A stretch of 64,000 bases of DNA from DASRQK01 sp964401685 (GTDB taxonomy: Bacteria > Bacteroidota > Bacteroidia > Sphingobacteriales > Sphingobacteriaceae). The translations under genes and the position numbers were made by a program. Positions 16,699-25,106 of this stretch are shown piece after piece. The notes below the pieces were generated by a model. It was not told the DNA's origin, ran no database searches, and saw nothing but the letters and a program-made list of their open reading frames with translations. The stretch covers positions 62,001 to 126,000 of the forward strand of contig CAYNZH010000001.1 of NCBI GenBank assembly GCA_964401685.1, in the 5' to 3' direction. The stretch's first letter is position 1. Each line of letters begins with the position of its first letter.

Positions 16699-17742
16699 AT
16701 GTTGCAGGACAAAATCAGACAGTATACCGAGGAAATTGAAGCTTTCTCGGCTAAGGACAGCGCAGAACTTGAGGCCTTCAGGCTGAAATTCTTGGTGAAC
16801 AAAGGCATAGTCAAGGCTTTATTCGAAGAATTTAAATCGGTATCTCCAGAAGAGAAGAGAACACTAGGCCAAGTGTTGAACCAATTTAAGCAGTTGGCGG
16901 AAGGCACTTATAAAACGCTTCAGGAGGAAATCGCTTCAAAGGAGCAAACTTCGGCGGATCGCCCCGAACAAGATCTGACCCTTCCGGGAATTGGCACGGA
17001 AATAGGTTCTCGCCATCCACTCGCTTTGGTGAGAAAGGAAATCGTCGGCATCTTTAGGAAGCTGGGTTTCAATGTAGAAGAAGGCCCCGAAATCGAAGAC
17101 GACTGGCACAACTTCTCTGCACTCAATTTTCCAGCGGAGCACCCGGCAAGGGACATGCAGGATACATTCTTCATAAAAAAATCTGCCGACGGTAACGACA
17201 TCGCTCTGAGAACACATACCTCTTCCGTCCAAGTTCGCATGATGGAAAACGGCAAGCCGCCTTTTCGCGCAATCATGCCGGGAAGAGTCTACAGAAACGA
17301 AGCGATCTCTGCTCGGGCTCACTGTTTTTTCCATCAGGTGGAGGGCTTATATGTGGATGAGGATGTGTCTTTTGCGGATCTCAAACAGACCCTATTTCAC
17401 TTTGTGCAGGAGCTATTTGGCGAGGGCACAAAAGTGCGTTTCAGGCCATCCTACTTTCCATTTACTGAACCTTCAGCAGAGATGGACATCAGCTGTACGA
17501 TATGTAAGGGCGCTGGTTGCACCCTATGTAAAGGCAGTGGCTGGGTCGAAATTCTTGGCTGTGGCATGGTGGATCCCGCGGTTCTCGAAAACTGTGGCAT
17601 AGACAGCAGACGATATAGTGGATTTGCCTTTGGCATGGGAATAGAAAGAATAGCAAATCTAAAGTACGTCATCAGGGATCTTCGCCTTTTTTCTGAAAAT
17701 GATTTGAGATTCCTTCAACAATTTGAGAGCGAGATGATTTGA
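16699..17742 (+). CDS. pheS: Phenylalanine--tRNA ligase alpha subunit
   Basis: Catalytic subunit of the heterotetrameric enzyme that charges tRNA-Phe. It has 347 residues from ATG 16699; a TTG two codons earlier is less likely. The N-terminal coiled coil (MLQDKIRQYTEEIEAFSAKD) is followed by the class II core: RTHTSSVQVRMM, PGRVYRNEAISARAHCFFHQ (motif 2), and FAFGMGIERIANLKY (motif 3). A four-cysteine cluster (CTICKGAGCTLCKGSG) lies before GWVEILGCGMV; similar Cys clusters occur in PheS of this phylum. No pheT is nearby. Confidence 0.96.
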   Translation: MLQDKIRQYTEEIEAFSAKDSAELEAFRLKFLVNKGIVKALFEEFKSVSPEEKRTLGQVLNQFKQLAEGTYKTLQEEIASKEQTSADRPEQDLTLPGIGTEIGSRHPLALVRKEIVGIFRKLGFNVEEGPEIEDDWHNFSALNFPAEHPARDMQDTFFIKKSADGNDIALRTHTSSVQVRMMENGKPPFRAIMPGRVYRNEAISARAHCFFHQVEGLYVDEDVSFADLKQTLFHFVQELFGEGTKVRFRPSYFPFTEPSAEMDISCTICKGAGCTLCKGSGWVEILGCGMVDPAVLENCGIDSRRYSGFAFGMGIERIANLKYVIRDLRLFSENDLRFLQQFESEMI

Positions 17743-17753
17743 GGCGTAATGAC

Positions 17754-18179
17754 ATGGGTTTCCTAAAGAAAAAGTCGATAGTTCTGTATCTGGTACTGGG
17801 TGTATTGGCTTTTAACGCCTGCAAGAAGGGTGGCTGCAATGTCATTCCAGATACTCAGGTCACGGAAATCGTGTCGCTGGTGCAGTATCCTCAGCTTAGG
17901 ATACCCTATGGTTACGCGGAAATCTCTACTGGCGGAATTGCCGGTCTGATCGTTATCAATCTTGGCAATGACCAATACGCCGCTTATGATCGCTGTAGCC
18001 CTGTAAACCCCGTTGAACGCTGTGCTGTTCAGGTTGATGCTTCCGGGCTGATCGCTGTGGATCCTTGTTCGCAGGCCACATTTTTATTGAAGAATGGATC
18101 ACCTGCATCTATAGCAGAATGTCCTCTGAAGCCTTACCGAGCAAGCAAAAGAGGAGAAACAATTGTAATTGTGAACTAG
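17754..18179 (+). CDS. Lipoprotein with a degenerate Rieske-like domain
   Basis: A small lipoprotein of 141 residues: signal peptide MGFLKKKSIVLYLVLGVLAF, then a cysteine in FNACKKG. The rest looks like the Rieske fold. AAYDRCSPV sits where the first ligand loop should be, and DPCSQATFLLKNGSPA where the second CxxHG-type loop falls, followed by the usual closing pattern ECPLKPYRASKRGETIVI. The two histidine ligands of a 2Fe-2S centre are absent, though several cysteines remain. It probably does not bind a Rieske cluster; the cysteines might form disulfides or bind another metal. It starts 11 bases after pheS. Confidence 0.6.
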   Translation: MGFLKKKSIVLYLVLGVLAFNACKKGGCNVIPDTQVTEIVSLVQYPQLRIPYGYAEISTGGIAGLIVINLGNDQYAAYDRCSPVNPVERCAVQVDASGLIAVDPCSQATFLLKNGSPASIAECPLKPYRASKRGETIVIVN

Positions 18180-18193
18180 CCAATAAAAGGGGT

Positions 18194-18778
18194 ATGGAAG
18201 CCGATAAAATCAAAGAAACAATCAAAAAATCCGCCAAGGATTTGTTCCGGAGGTTTGGCTATAAAAAGACAAGCGTCAACGAGATTGCCCGCAAAGCAAA
18301 GGTGGCGAAAGCGACAATTTATAAGTATTTCGAGAGCAAGGAGCTGGTCCTCCATGCGATCTTGATGGATTATATACAGCAAAGCATCAAGGAATTGCTC
18401 GCTGTGAAATACGACAAACGAAACGATCTCGAGCCCTACCTCTCGACTACGATACTGAGGGTTAGCAGACTGACCTACACCATCTGTAACGAGTTTTTAG
18501 GCTGGGATTTCATCCGCGAATCGGTAAATACGCAAGAGTATTTGAAAACGCTCTCAGACGACCTGGAACTGCTTTTGATCAGCGCATTTATCAATGATTC
18601 AGAAATTTCCGAGGCCGTTGAGTCCGAAAAGCTCACCTTTTTGATCAAAGCGAGCAAAAGCATCGTGTTTTCTTTCGCTTTCACCTCAGTCAGCGAATCC
18701 GATGTCAGAAAAAACTTTGTTTCCTTTCAAAAAGAAATACTGCCACACCTCGTCAGAGCGACAGTATCTACTTCTTAA
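18194..18778 (+). CDS. TetR-family transcriptional regulator
   Basis: A DNA-binding repressor type of 194 residues. Residues 1-50 hold the TetR helix-turn-helix: AKDLFRRFGYKKTSVNEIAR, then AKVAKATIYKYFESKELVL. The rest is an all-helical ligand and dimer domain that cannot be assigned to a ligand. ATG at 18194 follows AAAAGGGG and gives the standard start just before the first helix; the longer open frame begins inside the upstream lipoprotein gene. The closeness to that gene (14 bases) suggests shared transcription. I see no clear operator palindrome. Confidence 0.9.
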   Translation: MEADKIKETIKKSAKDLFRRFGYKKTSVNEIARKAKVAKATIYKYFESKELVLHAILMDYIQQSIKELLAVKYDKRNDLEPYLSTTILRVSRLTYTICNEFLGWDFIRESVNTQEYLKTLSDDLELLLISAFINDSEISEAVESEKLTFLIKASKSIVFSFAFTSVSESDVRKNFVSFQKEILPHLVRATVSTS

Positions 18779-18812
18779 AAACGGATTTCCACCCGCCCCT
18801 GAATGGGGAATA

Positions 18813-19031
18813 CTATTTCAATATCTTGAAAACCACCCGAATCGCAATAATCCAGCCGACTGCCAGCACGAGGTTGGAAATCATCGAAAGGACAAAGGAA
18901 TCCTGTAAAAATCTTAAAAATACACCGACCAATCCAATCGCTACCGCGAGAGCAAGCATCACATAATCACCTGTGTGATTGGCGTTATTGACCGTTTTGC
19001 GTGCCGGTCTGGGTTGAGTTGTTGTTGACAT
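18813..19031 (-). CDS. Small two-helix membrane protein
   Basis: A 72-residue protein with a polar N-terminus (MSTTTQPRPARKTVNNANHTG) and two membrane helices at about 23-42 and 48-68, ending in KILK. I do not recognise a family. The hydrophobicity pattern, clean start and position between two unrelated genes support it as real. It lies convergent to the TetR gene and 36 bases after the end of acnA on the same strand. Confidence 0.55.
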   Translation of the reverse strand: MSTTTQPRPARKTVNNANHTGDYVMLALAVAIGLVGVFLRFLQDSFVLSMISNLVLAVGWIIAIRVVFKILK

Positions 19032-19067
19032 TTCCTGTGTTGAATTTGTGCAAATATATTAAAGATT

Positions 19068-21946
19068 TTATTGTTTCAAAAAGTTACGAAGCACATAATG
19101 CAAGATCCCGCCATTCCTGTAGTATTCGATCTCGATTTCAGAATCAAACCTCGCTTTCGCGTGGAATGCGATGCGTTCACCGTTGGCTTTCTCTGCGATG
19201 ACTTCCATTGTTTTGTGCGGTGTCAAATTTTGGGCTAGACCCAGGATTTCAAAGGACTCGGTACCATCTAGACCCAAGGTCTCAGCGGTTTCGCCTTTAG
19301 GAAANNNNNNNNNNNNNNNNNNNNNNNNNNNNNNNNNNNNNNNNNNNNNNNNNNNNNNNNNNNNNNNNNNNNNNNNNNNNNNNNNNNNNNNNNNNNNNNN
19401 NNNNCAAAGGACTCGGTACCATCTAGACCCAAGGTCTCAGCGGTTTCGCCTTTAGGAAACTCCAAGGGGACAACACCCATGCCGACCAGGTTACTTCGGT
19501 GAATCCGCTCATAGCTCTCTGCAATAACAGCTTTAATACCCAGCAGATTGGCTCCTTTTGCAGCCCAATCCCTAGACGATCCGCTTCCGTATTCCTTACC
19601 AGCAAGGACGACCAGGGGCGTTTGATCATCGATGTACTTCATCGCTGCATCATAAACACTCATCACCTCCCCGGTGGGCAAATAACTGGTATAGCCTCCT
19701 TCACGGTCGGACAGCTTGTTCTTAATCCGAACGTTTGCGAAAGTTCCCCGCATCATGACCTCGTGATTTCCACGTCTAGAGCCATAAGAGTTGAAATCCT
19801 TTTGTTGCACGCCCCGCTCCAGCAGGTATTGGCCGGCGGCTGAGTCCGCCCTGAAGGAACCCGCGGGCGAGATATGATCCGTAGTTACTGAGTCGCCCAG
19901 GTACAATAAGACCTTCGCCCCATGAATATCGTCCAGAGGCTCAGGCTCCTCGCTGATGTCCTTAAAGAATGGCGCTTCCTGAACGTAGGTGGAGTCGGAT
20001 TTCCACTCGAAATCCTTCCCGGTGGGTGCTTGCAGTTTCCTCCAGGCATCATCCCCGTCAAAGATCACATCGTAAACCTCCTTAAAGTCGCTGACCCGCA
20101 TACATGCTTTGATGGTCTCAGCTATTTCTTCCTGCGAAGGCCAAATATCGGCTAAAAATACCGGTTGCCCATTAGGGTCGTAACCCACAGGCTCGTTCAT
20201 GAGATCAACATCAACCCGCCCTACTAATGCATATGCCACAACCAACATGGGCGACATCAAAAAGTTCATCTTTACCTGAGGATGGACGCGCGCTTCGAAA
20301 TTTCTATTTCCGGAGAGGACAGATGCAACCACAAGATCACCTTTATCTACGGCTTCGGCAACGTGGGGCTGCAATGGACCACTATTCCCAATACAGGATG
20401 TGCAACCATAGCCCACAGTGTGGAAACGAAGTGCCGCCAGGTCATCCAGCAGATTGGCGCGCTGGAGGTATTCTGTTACCACCTTGGAGCCCGGTGCCAA
20501 ACTGGTTTTCACCCAGGTCTTGGTCCGCAGCCCGCGCTCAACAGCTTTTTTTGCAACGAGACCCGCTCCCACCATTACAGCAGGGTTTGACGTATTGGTA
20601 CAACTCGTAATCGCAGCAATAACGATGCTTCCATCGCTAAGCACGTACTCTTGGTTTTTTATTTTTATCCGCACGGAATGCAGGTCAGTAGGCTCGACCT
20701 CCACACCGGCAGCAGTTGTCTGAGGTTCGTAAAGAAACTCACTGCCCGAGCCGCCTTCATAAAGCCAAGCATGCTCCTGCCGATCTTTCACCGGAAGATA
20801 TGTTCTATTATAATCACTTTTTAAAAGATCCGAGAAAGCACCTGCAAAATCTTTCAGAAGAATTTTATCCTGAGGACGTTTAGGCCCAGAAACAGTTGGC
20901 TCAAGCGTACTAAGGTCAAGCTCAATGGTATCAGTGTATACCGCTTCCTCCCGGCCTGTTCTCCACAAAAGATTTTCCTTACAATATTGCTCTACCAGTG
21001 CGACCTGTTCTTCGGATCGATTGGTTTTCCGCATATAATCCAGGGTCTGTCCATCGACCGGGAAATAAGTGACTGTACAGCCAAACTCTGGAGACATATT
21101 GGCAATAGTTGCCCTATCGGTGACCGAAAGATGGTCCAGGCCGCTGCCAAAAACCTCAACAAACTTTCCGACTACTCCATAGTCTCTCAACAACTTAGTG
21201 ATCGTGAGCACCATATCCGTAGCTGTACAGCCAGCGGGAATCGCGCCTGTCAGCCTCAGACCTATGACTTCTGGACAAGTAAAATAAATAGGCTGACCGA
21301 GCATCGCAGCCTCCGCCTCAATTCCACCTACACCCCAGGCGATCACCCCGATACCATTGACCATAGGTGTATGTGAATCAGTTCCTACTAAAGTATCCGG
21401 GAAAGCCCAGCCATCCCTGGCGGCAACCACACTGGCCAGGTATTCCAGGTTGACCTGGTGACAAATCCCCATGCCCGGAGGCACGACCGTAAAGTTGTCC
21501 AGAGCCTGCTGCCCCCATTTCAAAAGCTCATACCTCTCCGCGTTTCTCTCATATTCCAGTGCGACATTCTGTTCATAGGAATAATTCGTTCCGAAAAAAT
21601 CCACCTGCACCGAATGGTCGATCACCAGATCCACCGGGATTGCAGGGTTAATTCTGCTGCCATCCTTGCCTTTACGAATCACTTCGGCACGGATAGAAGC
21701 CATATCAACTACCCCGGGCACACCCGTAAAATCTTGCATCAGCACGCGCGCCGGCTTGAAAGGAATGTCCTTGTCTGTGCCTTTGGGATCCCAGTTGATC
21801 AATGTGTCGAGGTGCTCGTCATTTATGGCAAAACCATCGTGGTTTCGCAACACGTTTTCCAAAAGAATCCTGATGGAGAATGGCAATTTTTCGATGGAGT
21901 GGCCCTTGCTTTGAAGCGCCTTGAGGGATGCTGTTTTATGCTTCAT
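19068..21946 (-). CDS. acnA: Aconitate hydratase, interrupted by a scaffold-gap artefact
   Basis: A TCA-cycle enzyme that converts citrate to isocitrate through a 4Fe-4S cluster. From ATG 21946 the protein reads normally through VGTDSHTPMVNGIGV, AAITSCTNTSNP, and GYGCTSCIGNSGPL (cluster cysteines) to GLDGTESF, where 100 N follow. The last 60 residues (EILGLAQNLTPHK to RNFLKQ) resume beyond the gap in another frame. Removing the N run plus one copy of the flanking 55-bp duplication (155 bases) restores one frame and gives about 907 residues, the usual AcnA length. The gene is therefore intact in the organism. Read naively, it ends falsely at 19268. Confidence 0.95.
19250..19304. repeat. 55-bp assembly duplication, copy 1 (acnA)
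   Basis: Identical to 19405-19459 base for base and separated from it only by 100 N. The identity, the exact length of 55 and the frame restoration in acnA mark it as an unmerged contig overlap. Confidence 0.9.
19305..19404. other. Assembly gap of 100 N inside acnA, no real sequence missing
   Basis: The flanking 55-bp direct duplication shows that the two contig ends overlap, so the true gap length is zero or negative. Confidence 0.9.
19405..19459. repeat. 55-bp assembly duplication, copy 2 (acnA)
   Basis: Second copy of the contig-end overlap at 19250-19304. Confidence 0.9.
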
Positions 21947-22029
21947 ATCCTAGAGATTATGTAACTGGCAAGGTAGCATTTTTTTTCATGATGTCCAAGC
22001 GCAGTAAGTATTGATTTTTTTTCAATAAT

Positions 22030-22063
22030 TTTGTAGGAATTCAAACATTTATTTTTAACTTTG
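22030..22063 (+). promoter_or_regulatory. Candidate primary-sigma promoter of the cold-shock gene
   Basis: TTTG at 22030-22033 and TAACTTTG at 22056-22063 resemble the Bacteroidota -33 and -7 (TAnnTTTG) boxes with a 22-base spacer, slightly longer than usual. The predicted transcript would have a leader of roughly 25 bases before the start at 22094. Confidence 0.4.
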
Positions 22064-22093
22064 GTTTTTATAAATTTTTTAATACAATACAAA

Positions 22094-22285
22094 ATGGCAG
22101 AAGGAGTAGTAAAATTCTTTAATGAAACCAAAGGTTTCGGTTTCATTGTACCTAACTCTGGCGAAGCAGAAATCTTTGTGCACTCGTCCGGTCTTATTGA
22201 CCAGGTGCGGGAAAACGACAATGTTAGTTACGACGTCGAACAAGGCCGTAAAGGCTTAAATGCGGTAAATGTGAAAGTTATCTAA
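22094..22285 (+). CDS. Cold-shock domain protein
   Basis: A 63-residue single-stranded RNA/DNA-binding protein with one cold-shock domain: EGVVKFFNETKGFGFIVP contains both RNP motifs (KGFGFI, and EIFVHSSGL downstream). ATG at 22094 gives the canonical MAEGVVKFF start; upstream in-frame codons belong to the leader. Transcribed away from acnA and closed by a strong terminator, so it is a single-gene unit. Members act as RNA chaperones in cold or stationary phase. Confidence 0.95.
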   Translation: MAEGVVKFFNETKGFGFIVPNSGEAEIFVHSSGLIDQVRENDNVSYDVEQGRKGLNAVNVKVI

Positions 22286-22304
22286 GATTAACTATATTTA
22301 TTGT

Positions 22305-22339
22305 GTTAGCCGTTCCTACTCCGGGACGGCTATTTTTTT
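22305..22339 (+). terminator. Terminator of the cold-shock gene
   Basis: TAGCCGT (22307-22313) pairs with ACGGCTA (22326-22332), with extra CC/GG pairing inside the loop, and is followed by seven T. Confidence 0.9.
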
Positions 22340-22411
22340 GCCGTTTTTTTGGTGCTGTAAAACATTTGGCTCGGCATTTACGTTCATAGTAATAGAAATA
22401 GCGGAACTTGT

Positions 22412-22771
22412 ATGAAAAAAGATTTAGAATTGGTCAAGCACCTATTAAGCGATCTGGATGCGCAGCGATCTGGCTCACCATCAACGCGTCCGAACACTAT
22501 GGACGAGCATTCCAGCGAGGAAATGTCCACACACATACAATGGATGGCAGATGCCGGCCTTATCAAGACGGTAGGCGCTGACGCAGGCGGCGATGACAAG
22601 GATCTCCCGATAAAAATCACACCCCTGGGGAAGGAATTCCTGAGTTACTCAAACAATAAGATGGTTTGGAAAACAGTTCTTACTCAAATTGAAGACGAGA
22701 AAGTGCCCATGGTTCTCGAACAGATCAAAGAAGCCCTGAAAGTGGCGACCATGCAGCGGTACAATACTTAA
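22412..22771 (+). CDS. DUF2513-like protein
   Basis: A soluble 119-residue protein that resembles DUF2513: MKKDLELVKHLLSDLD at the start, HIQWMADAGLIKTV in the middle, and a basic LGKEFLSYSNNKMVWKTV helix after a short acidic loop. The pattern suggests a winged-helix fold. No function is established; homologues are scattered, sometimes in mobile or phage-related regions, but nothing here marks this one as mobile. It follows the cold-shock terminator and has no partner. Confidence 0.6.
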   Translation: MKKDLELVKHLLSDLDAQRSGSPSTRPNTMDEHSSEEMSTHIQWMADAGLIKTVGADAGGDDKDLPIKITPLGKEFLSYSNNKMVWKTVLTQIEDEKVPMVLEQIKEALKVATMQRYNT

Positions 22772-22798
22772 ATTAAGGGACTAGGCCTCGAACCCGCT

Positions 22799-23260
22799 TC
22801 AATTGCTTTGCAAATCATTTTTGATGATCGTGATGTCGTCCTTCGGAAAAACAGTACCGTTTACCCGGACATCATCCACCCAGATATTGCCTCCTTGCCT
22901 TATTAGGCTTGCTGTGAGTGTATCGGTAACTCGGTCTTTATACTCAAGCACATAGGTGAATTTCCCCCGGGTAGCATTATCAGGTTCCAAATTAACAAGT
23001 AAATAATATCGAGAGTCCATTTCGTACTTATTAATATTAACCCCATTAAGTTGCTTGGTTTTGGTATCATCCATTATACTATAGACCTCCAAAAATGGAA
23101 AACGTATTGCCCCGTCGGAACTAGGGTTAAGCAAGTCGGTGCCATCTTCCGAAACAATATGAATAGTCAATAAGGTATCGATATAATCTCCCCCTTTATC
23201 TTTTTGACAGGAAAACAGTTGAAAAATTAAGACAAAAATGAGTAAGTATTTAATTTTCAT
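22799..23260 (-). CDS. Hypothetical lipoprotein
   Basis: ATG at 23260 gives MKIKYLLIFVLIFQLFSC, a good lipoprotein signal (lipobox LFSC). The mature part of about 135 residues is beta-rich (TLLTIHIVSEDGTDLL, YYLLVNLEPD, FTYVLEYKDRVTDTL), consistent with a small immunoglobulin-like or lipocalin-like sandwich; I recognise no family. A longer start at 23284 only adds residues ahead of the signal peptide. Confidence 0.7.
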   Translation of the reverse strand: MKIKYLLIFVLIFQLFSCQKDKGGDYIDTLLTIHIVSEDGTDLLNPSSDGAIRFPFLEVYSIMDDTKTKQLNGVNINKYEMDSRYYLLVNLEPDNATRGKFTYVLEYKDRVTDTLTASLIRQGGNIWVDDVRVNGTVFPKDDITIIKNDLQSN

Positions 23261-23364
23261 AACTATGCGGAGCAATTGTAACAAACAATAATACGCATTT
23301 TTTATGAAATAAAGCGCACATTATCGTGGATAGTTGCAGTTGGCTCTGAGCTTGGCGGGCTAAT

Positions 23365-23397
23365 AATAAAAAAAGCCTTACATTTCTGTAAGGCTTT
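23365..23397 (-). terminator. Terminator downstream of tRNA-Asn
   Basis: AAAGCCTTACA (23372-23382) pairs with TGTAAGGCTTT (23387-23397). On the minus strand it ends in a T run. The hairpin lies 10 bases past the 3' end of the tRNA. Confidence 0.85.
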
Positions 23398-23406
23398 GAT
23401 TTTTTT

Positions 23407-23483
23407 TGGCTCCTGAAGCTGGGCTCGAACCAGCGACCCTCTGATTAACAGTCAGATGCTCTAACCAACTGAGCTATTCAGGA
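23407..23483 (-). tRNA. tRNA-Asn (anticodon GTT)
   Basis: Read on the minus strand, the acceptor arm TCCTGAA pairs with TTCAGGA. The D arm AGCTCAGTTGGTTAGAGC, the anticodon loop CTGTTAA with anticodon GTT, and the T arm with GGTTCGAGCC are all standard. The discriminator is G, followed by CCA, although that CCA could be a chance product of the following A run. Confidence 0.96.
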
Positions 23484-23597
23484 ATCTTCCGCTTCCAATA
23501 ACCTGCGAAAGGTATATTGGATTTGGGACTGCAATATTCGGTATTTTTTTTCAATTCAACAAATATTTTTGAAGAATTTTACCGGCGGAAACTTTTC

Positions 23598-24977
23598 TCA
23601 GATGAGAATTCCGGTAAGTATGACCATTGCAATGCTGAAGTAAATGATTAACCCGGTGACATCCACCAGAGTAGAAACGAAGGGCGTAGACGAGGTGGCG
23701 GGATCAAATCCGAATCGCCTCAAAATAAAGGGTAGCATCGACCCCATCAGTGATCCCCACAGCACCACTCCGGTCAGTGATAAACTTACCACGAGACCTA
23801 TGAGGTACCAATGCTCGCCATACGTCCCTGAAAAACTTTCCCAGGCATAGATACGGACAAAACCGAGGGTCCCGAGAATCACGCCGAGCAACAGACCGGA
23901 CAAAATTTCCCTTTTCATGACACGCCACCAGTCCGACAGGGTTACTTCGCCTAAGGCCATCGCTTGGATGATCAGCGTCGAGGCCTGCGACCCGCTATTT
24001 CCTCCGCTGGAGAGAATCAGCGGTACCAGGAGCAGCAGCAACACAGTGCCAGCCAATTGAGCCTCATAGTGTTCCATCACCGTCGTGGTCAAAAGTTGAC
24101 CGAAAAACAACACGATGAGCCATCCTGCGCGCTTTTTCACCAGATGAAATACAGAAACATTCAGATAGGGCTCCTCCAGCGCCTCCGTACCCCCGATTCT
24201 TTGCATATCCTCGGTGTATTCCTCGTTTGCGACCCAGAGAATGTCATCGACCGTCACAATTCCAAGCATAATATTGTATTCGTCCACCACCGGAAGTGCA
24301 ACTCGATTGTTCATTCGAAACACGCTGATCGCATCCTCCTGGGGATCGTTGGCTCTGAGAGCAATCAGCCTGCTATCCATCAAATCTCTCACCCGGGTTT
24401 CTGGTGAGGCCAGCAAAATGTCCCTGATTCGTATATCGTCCAATAATTCTCCGCTTTTGTCGATCACGTACAACACATCGATGGTTTCTGACGCTTTTCC
24501 ATACTTGCGAATATGCTCCAGAACGCGCTCCATATTCCAGTGCTGTTTGACCGTGATATAATCCGGAGTCATGAGGCGGCCAACACTATCTTCCGGATAA
24601 CCCAACAATGCCAAGGCTTCTTTACGATCCGAAGGCGATAGTAAAATGATCATCTGTTTGACCACATCGCCCTTCAGCTCGGAGAGTATAGCCGTCCGGT
24701 CATCGGGCGGAAGTTCGTTTATGATCTCGGAGATTTTATTTCCGGACAATTTTTTCAGGATTCTCTCTTGAGTCGGGAAATCGAGGATCCTAAAGACGTT
24801 CACCGCCCGGTTGGTACTCAATGTCTCGATAAAAGTGGGTCCATGATCTGGCAGCTCGTCGATCAGCATTTCTACATCCGAAATGTTGAGCTCATCCAAA
24901 TATGCTTTCAATGCTTCTGGTCTGGCTTCGACCAGCAAGTTTTCCACCTGCTCAACCAACATGTCGATTTCTTCCAT
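23598..24977 (-). CDS. mgtE: Magnesium transporter MgtE
   Basis: An Mg2+ channel of the inner membrane, 459 residues. Order: an N-terminal superhelical MgtE_N domain (residues 1-130, with repeats such as INELPPDDRTAILSEL), two CBS domains (about 135-255; MTPDYITVKQHWNMERVLE and LMDSRLIALRANDPQED), a linker helix, and five membrane helices. The pore region shows GGNSGSQASTLIIQAMALGE and the final helix holds DVTGLIIYFSIAMVIL. Known MgtE gates by Mg2+ binding to the N and CBS domains. A single gene. Confidence 0.95.
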   Translation of the reverse strand: MEEIDMLVEQVENLLVEARPEALKAYLDELNISDVEMLIDELPDHGPTFIETLSTNRAVNVFRILDFPTQERILKKLSGNKISEIINELPPDDRTAILSELKGDVVKQMIILLSPSDRKEALALLGYPEDSVGRLMTPDYITVKQHWNMERVLEHIRKYGKASETIDVLYVIDKSGELLDDIRIRDILLASPETRVRDLMDSRLIALRANDPQEDAISVFRMNNRVALPVVDEYNIMLGIVTVDDILWVANEEYTEDMQRIGGTEALEEPYLNVSVFHLVKKRAGWLIVLFFGQLLTTTVMEHYEAQLAGTVLLLLLVPLILSSGGNSGSQASTLIIQAMALGEVTLSDWWRVMKREILSGLLLGVILGTLGFVRIYAWESFSGTYGEHWYLIGLVVSLSLTGVVLWGSLMGSMLPFILRRFGFDPATSSTPFVSTLVDVTGLIIYFSIAMVILTGILI

Positions 24978-25106
24978 TGACCCCCCTTTCTTTTATTTAA
25001 AAAATTGTCCTACATTGCTAATCCTGATTTGTGCGCGCTTTCGCAGCTGAGAATTTGCTGCAAAAGTCGTCTTTTTTTTGTGCAATTTATCATTTAATTT
25101 TGATTA

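Noticed and set aside
19268..21946. A truncated aconitase with a changed C-terminus
   Set aside because: The odd C-terminus comes from reading through the N run and the duplicated 55 bases; the proper end lies at 19068.
21458..21964. 168-codon open frame on the plus strand
   Set aside because: Antisense to acnA, whose aconitase motifs leave no doubt about the coding strand.
23340..23600. tRNA-Asn as an integration site for a mobile element
   Set aside because: No integrase, no direct repeat of the tRNA 3' end and no foreign-looking genes are visible nearby.
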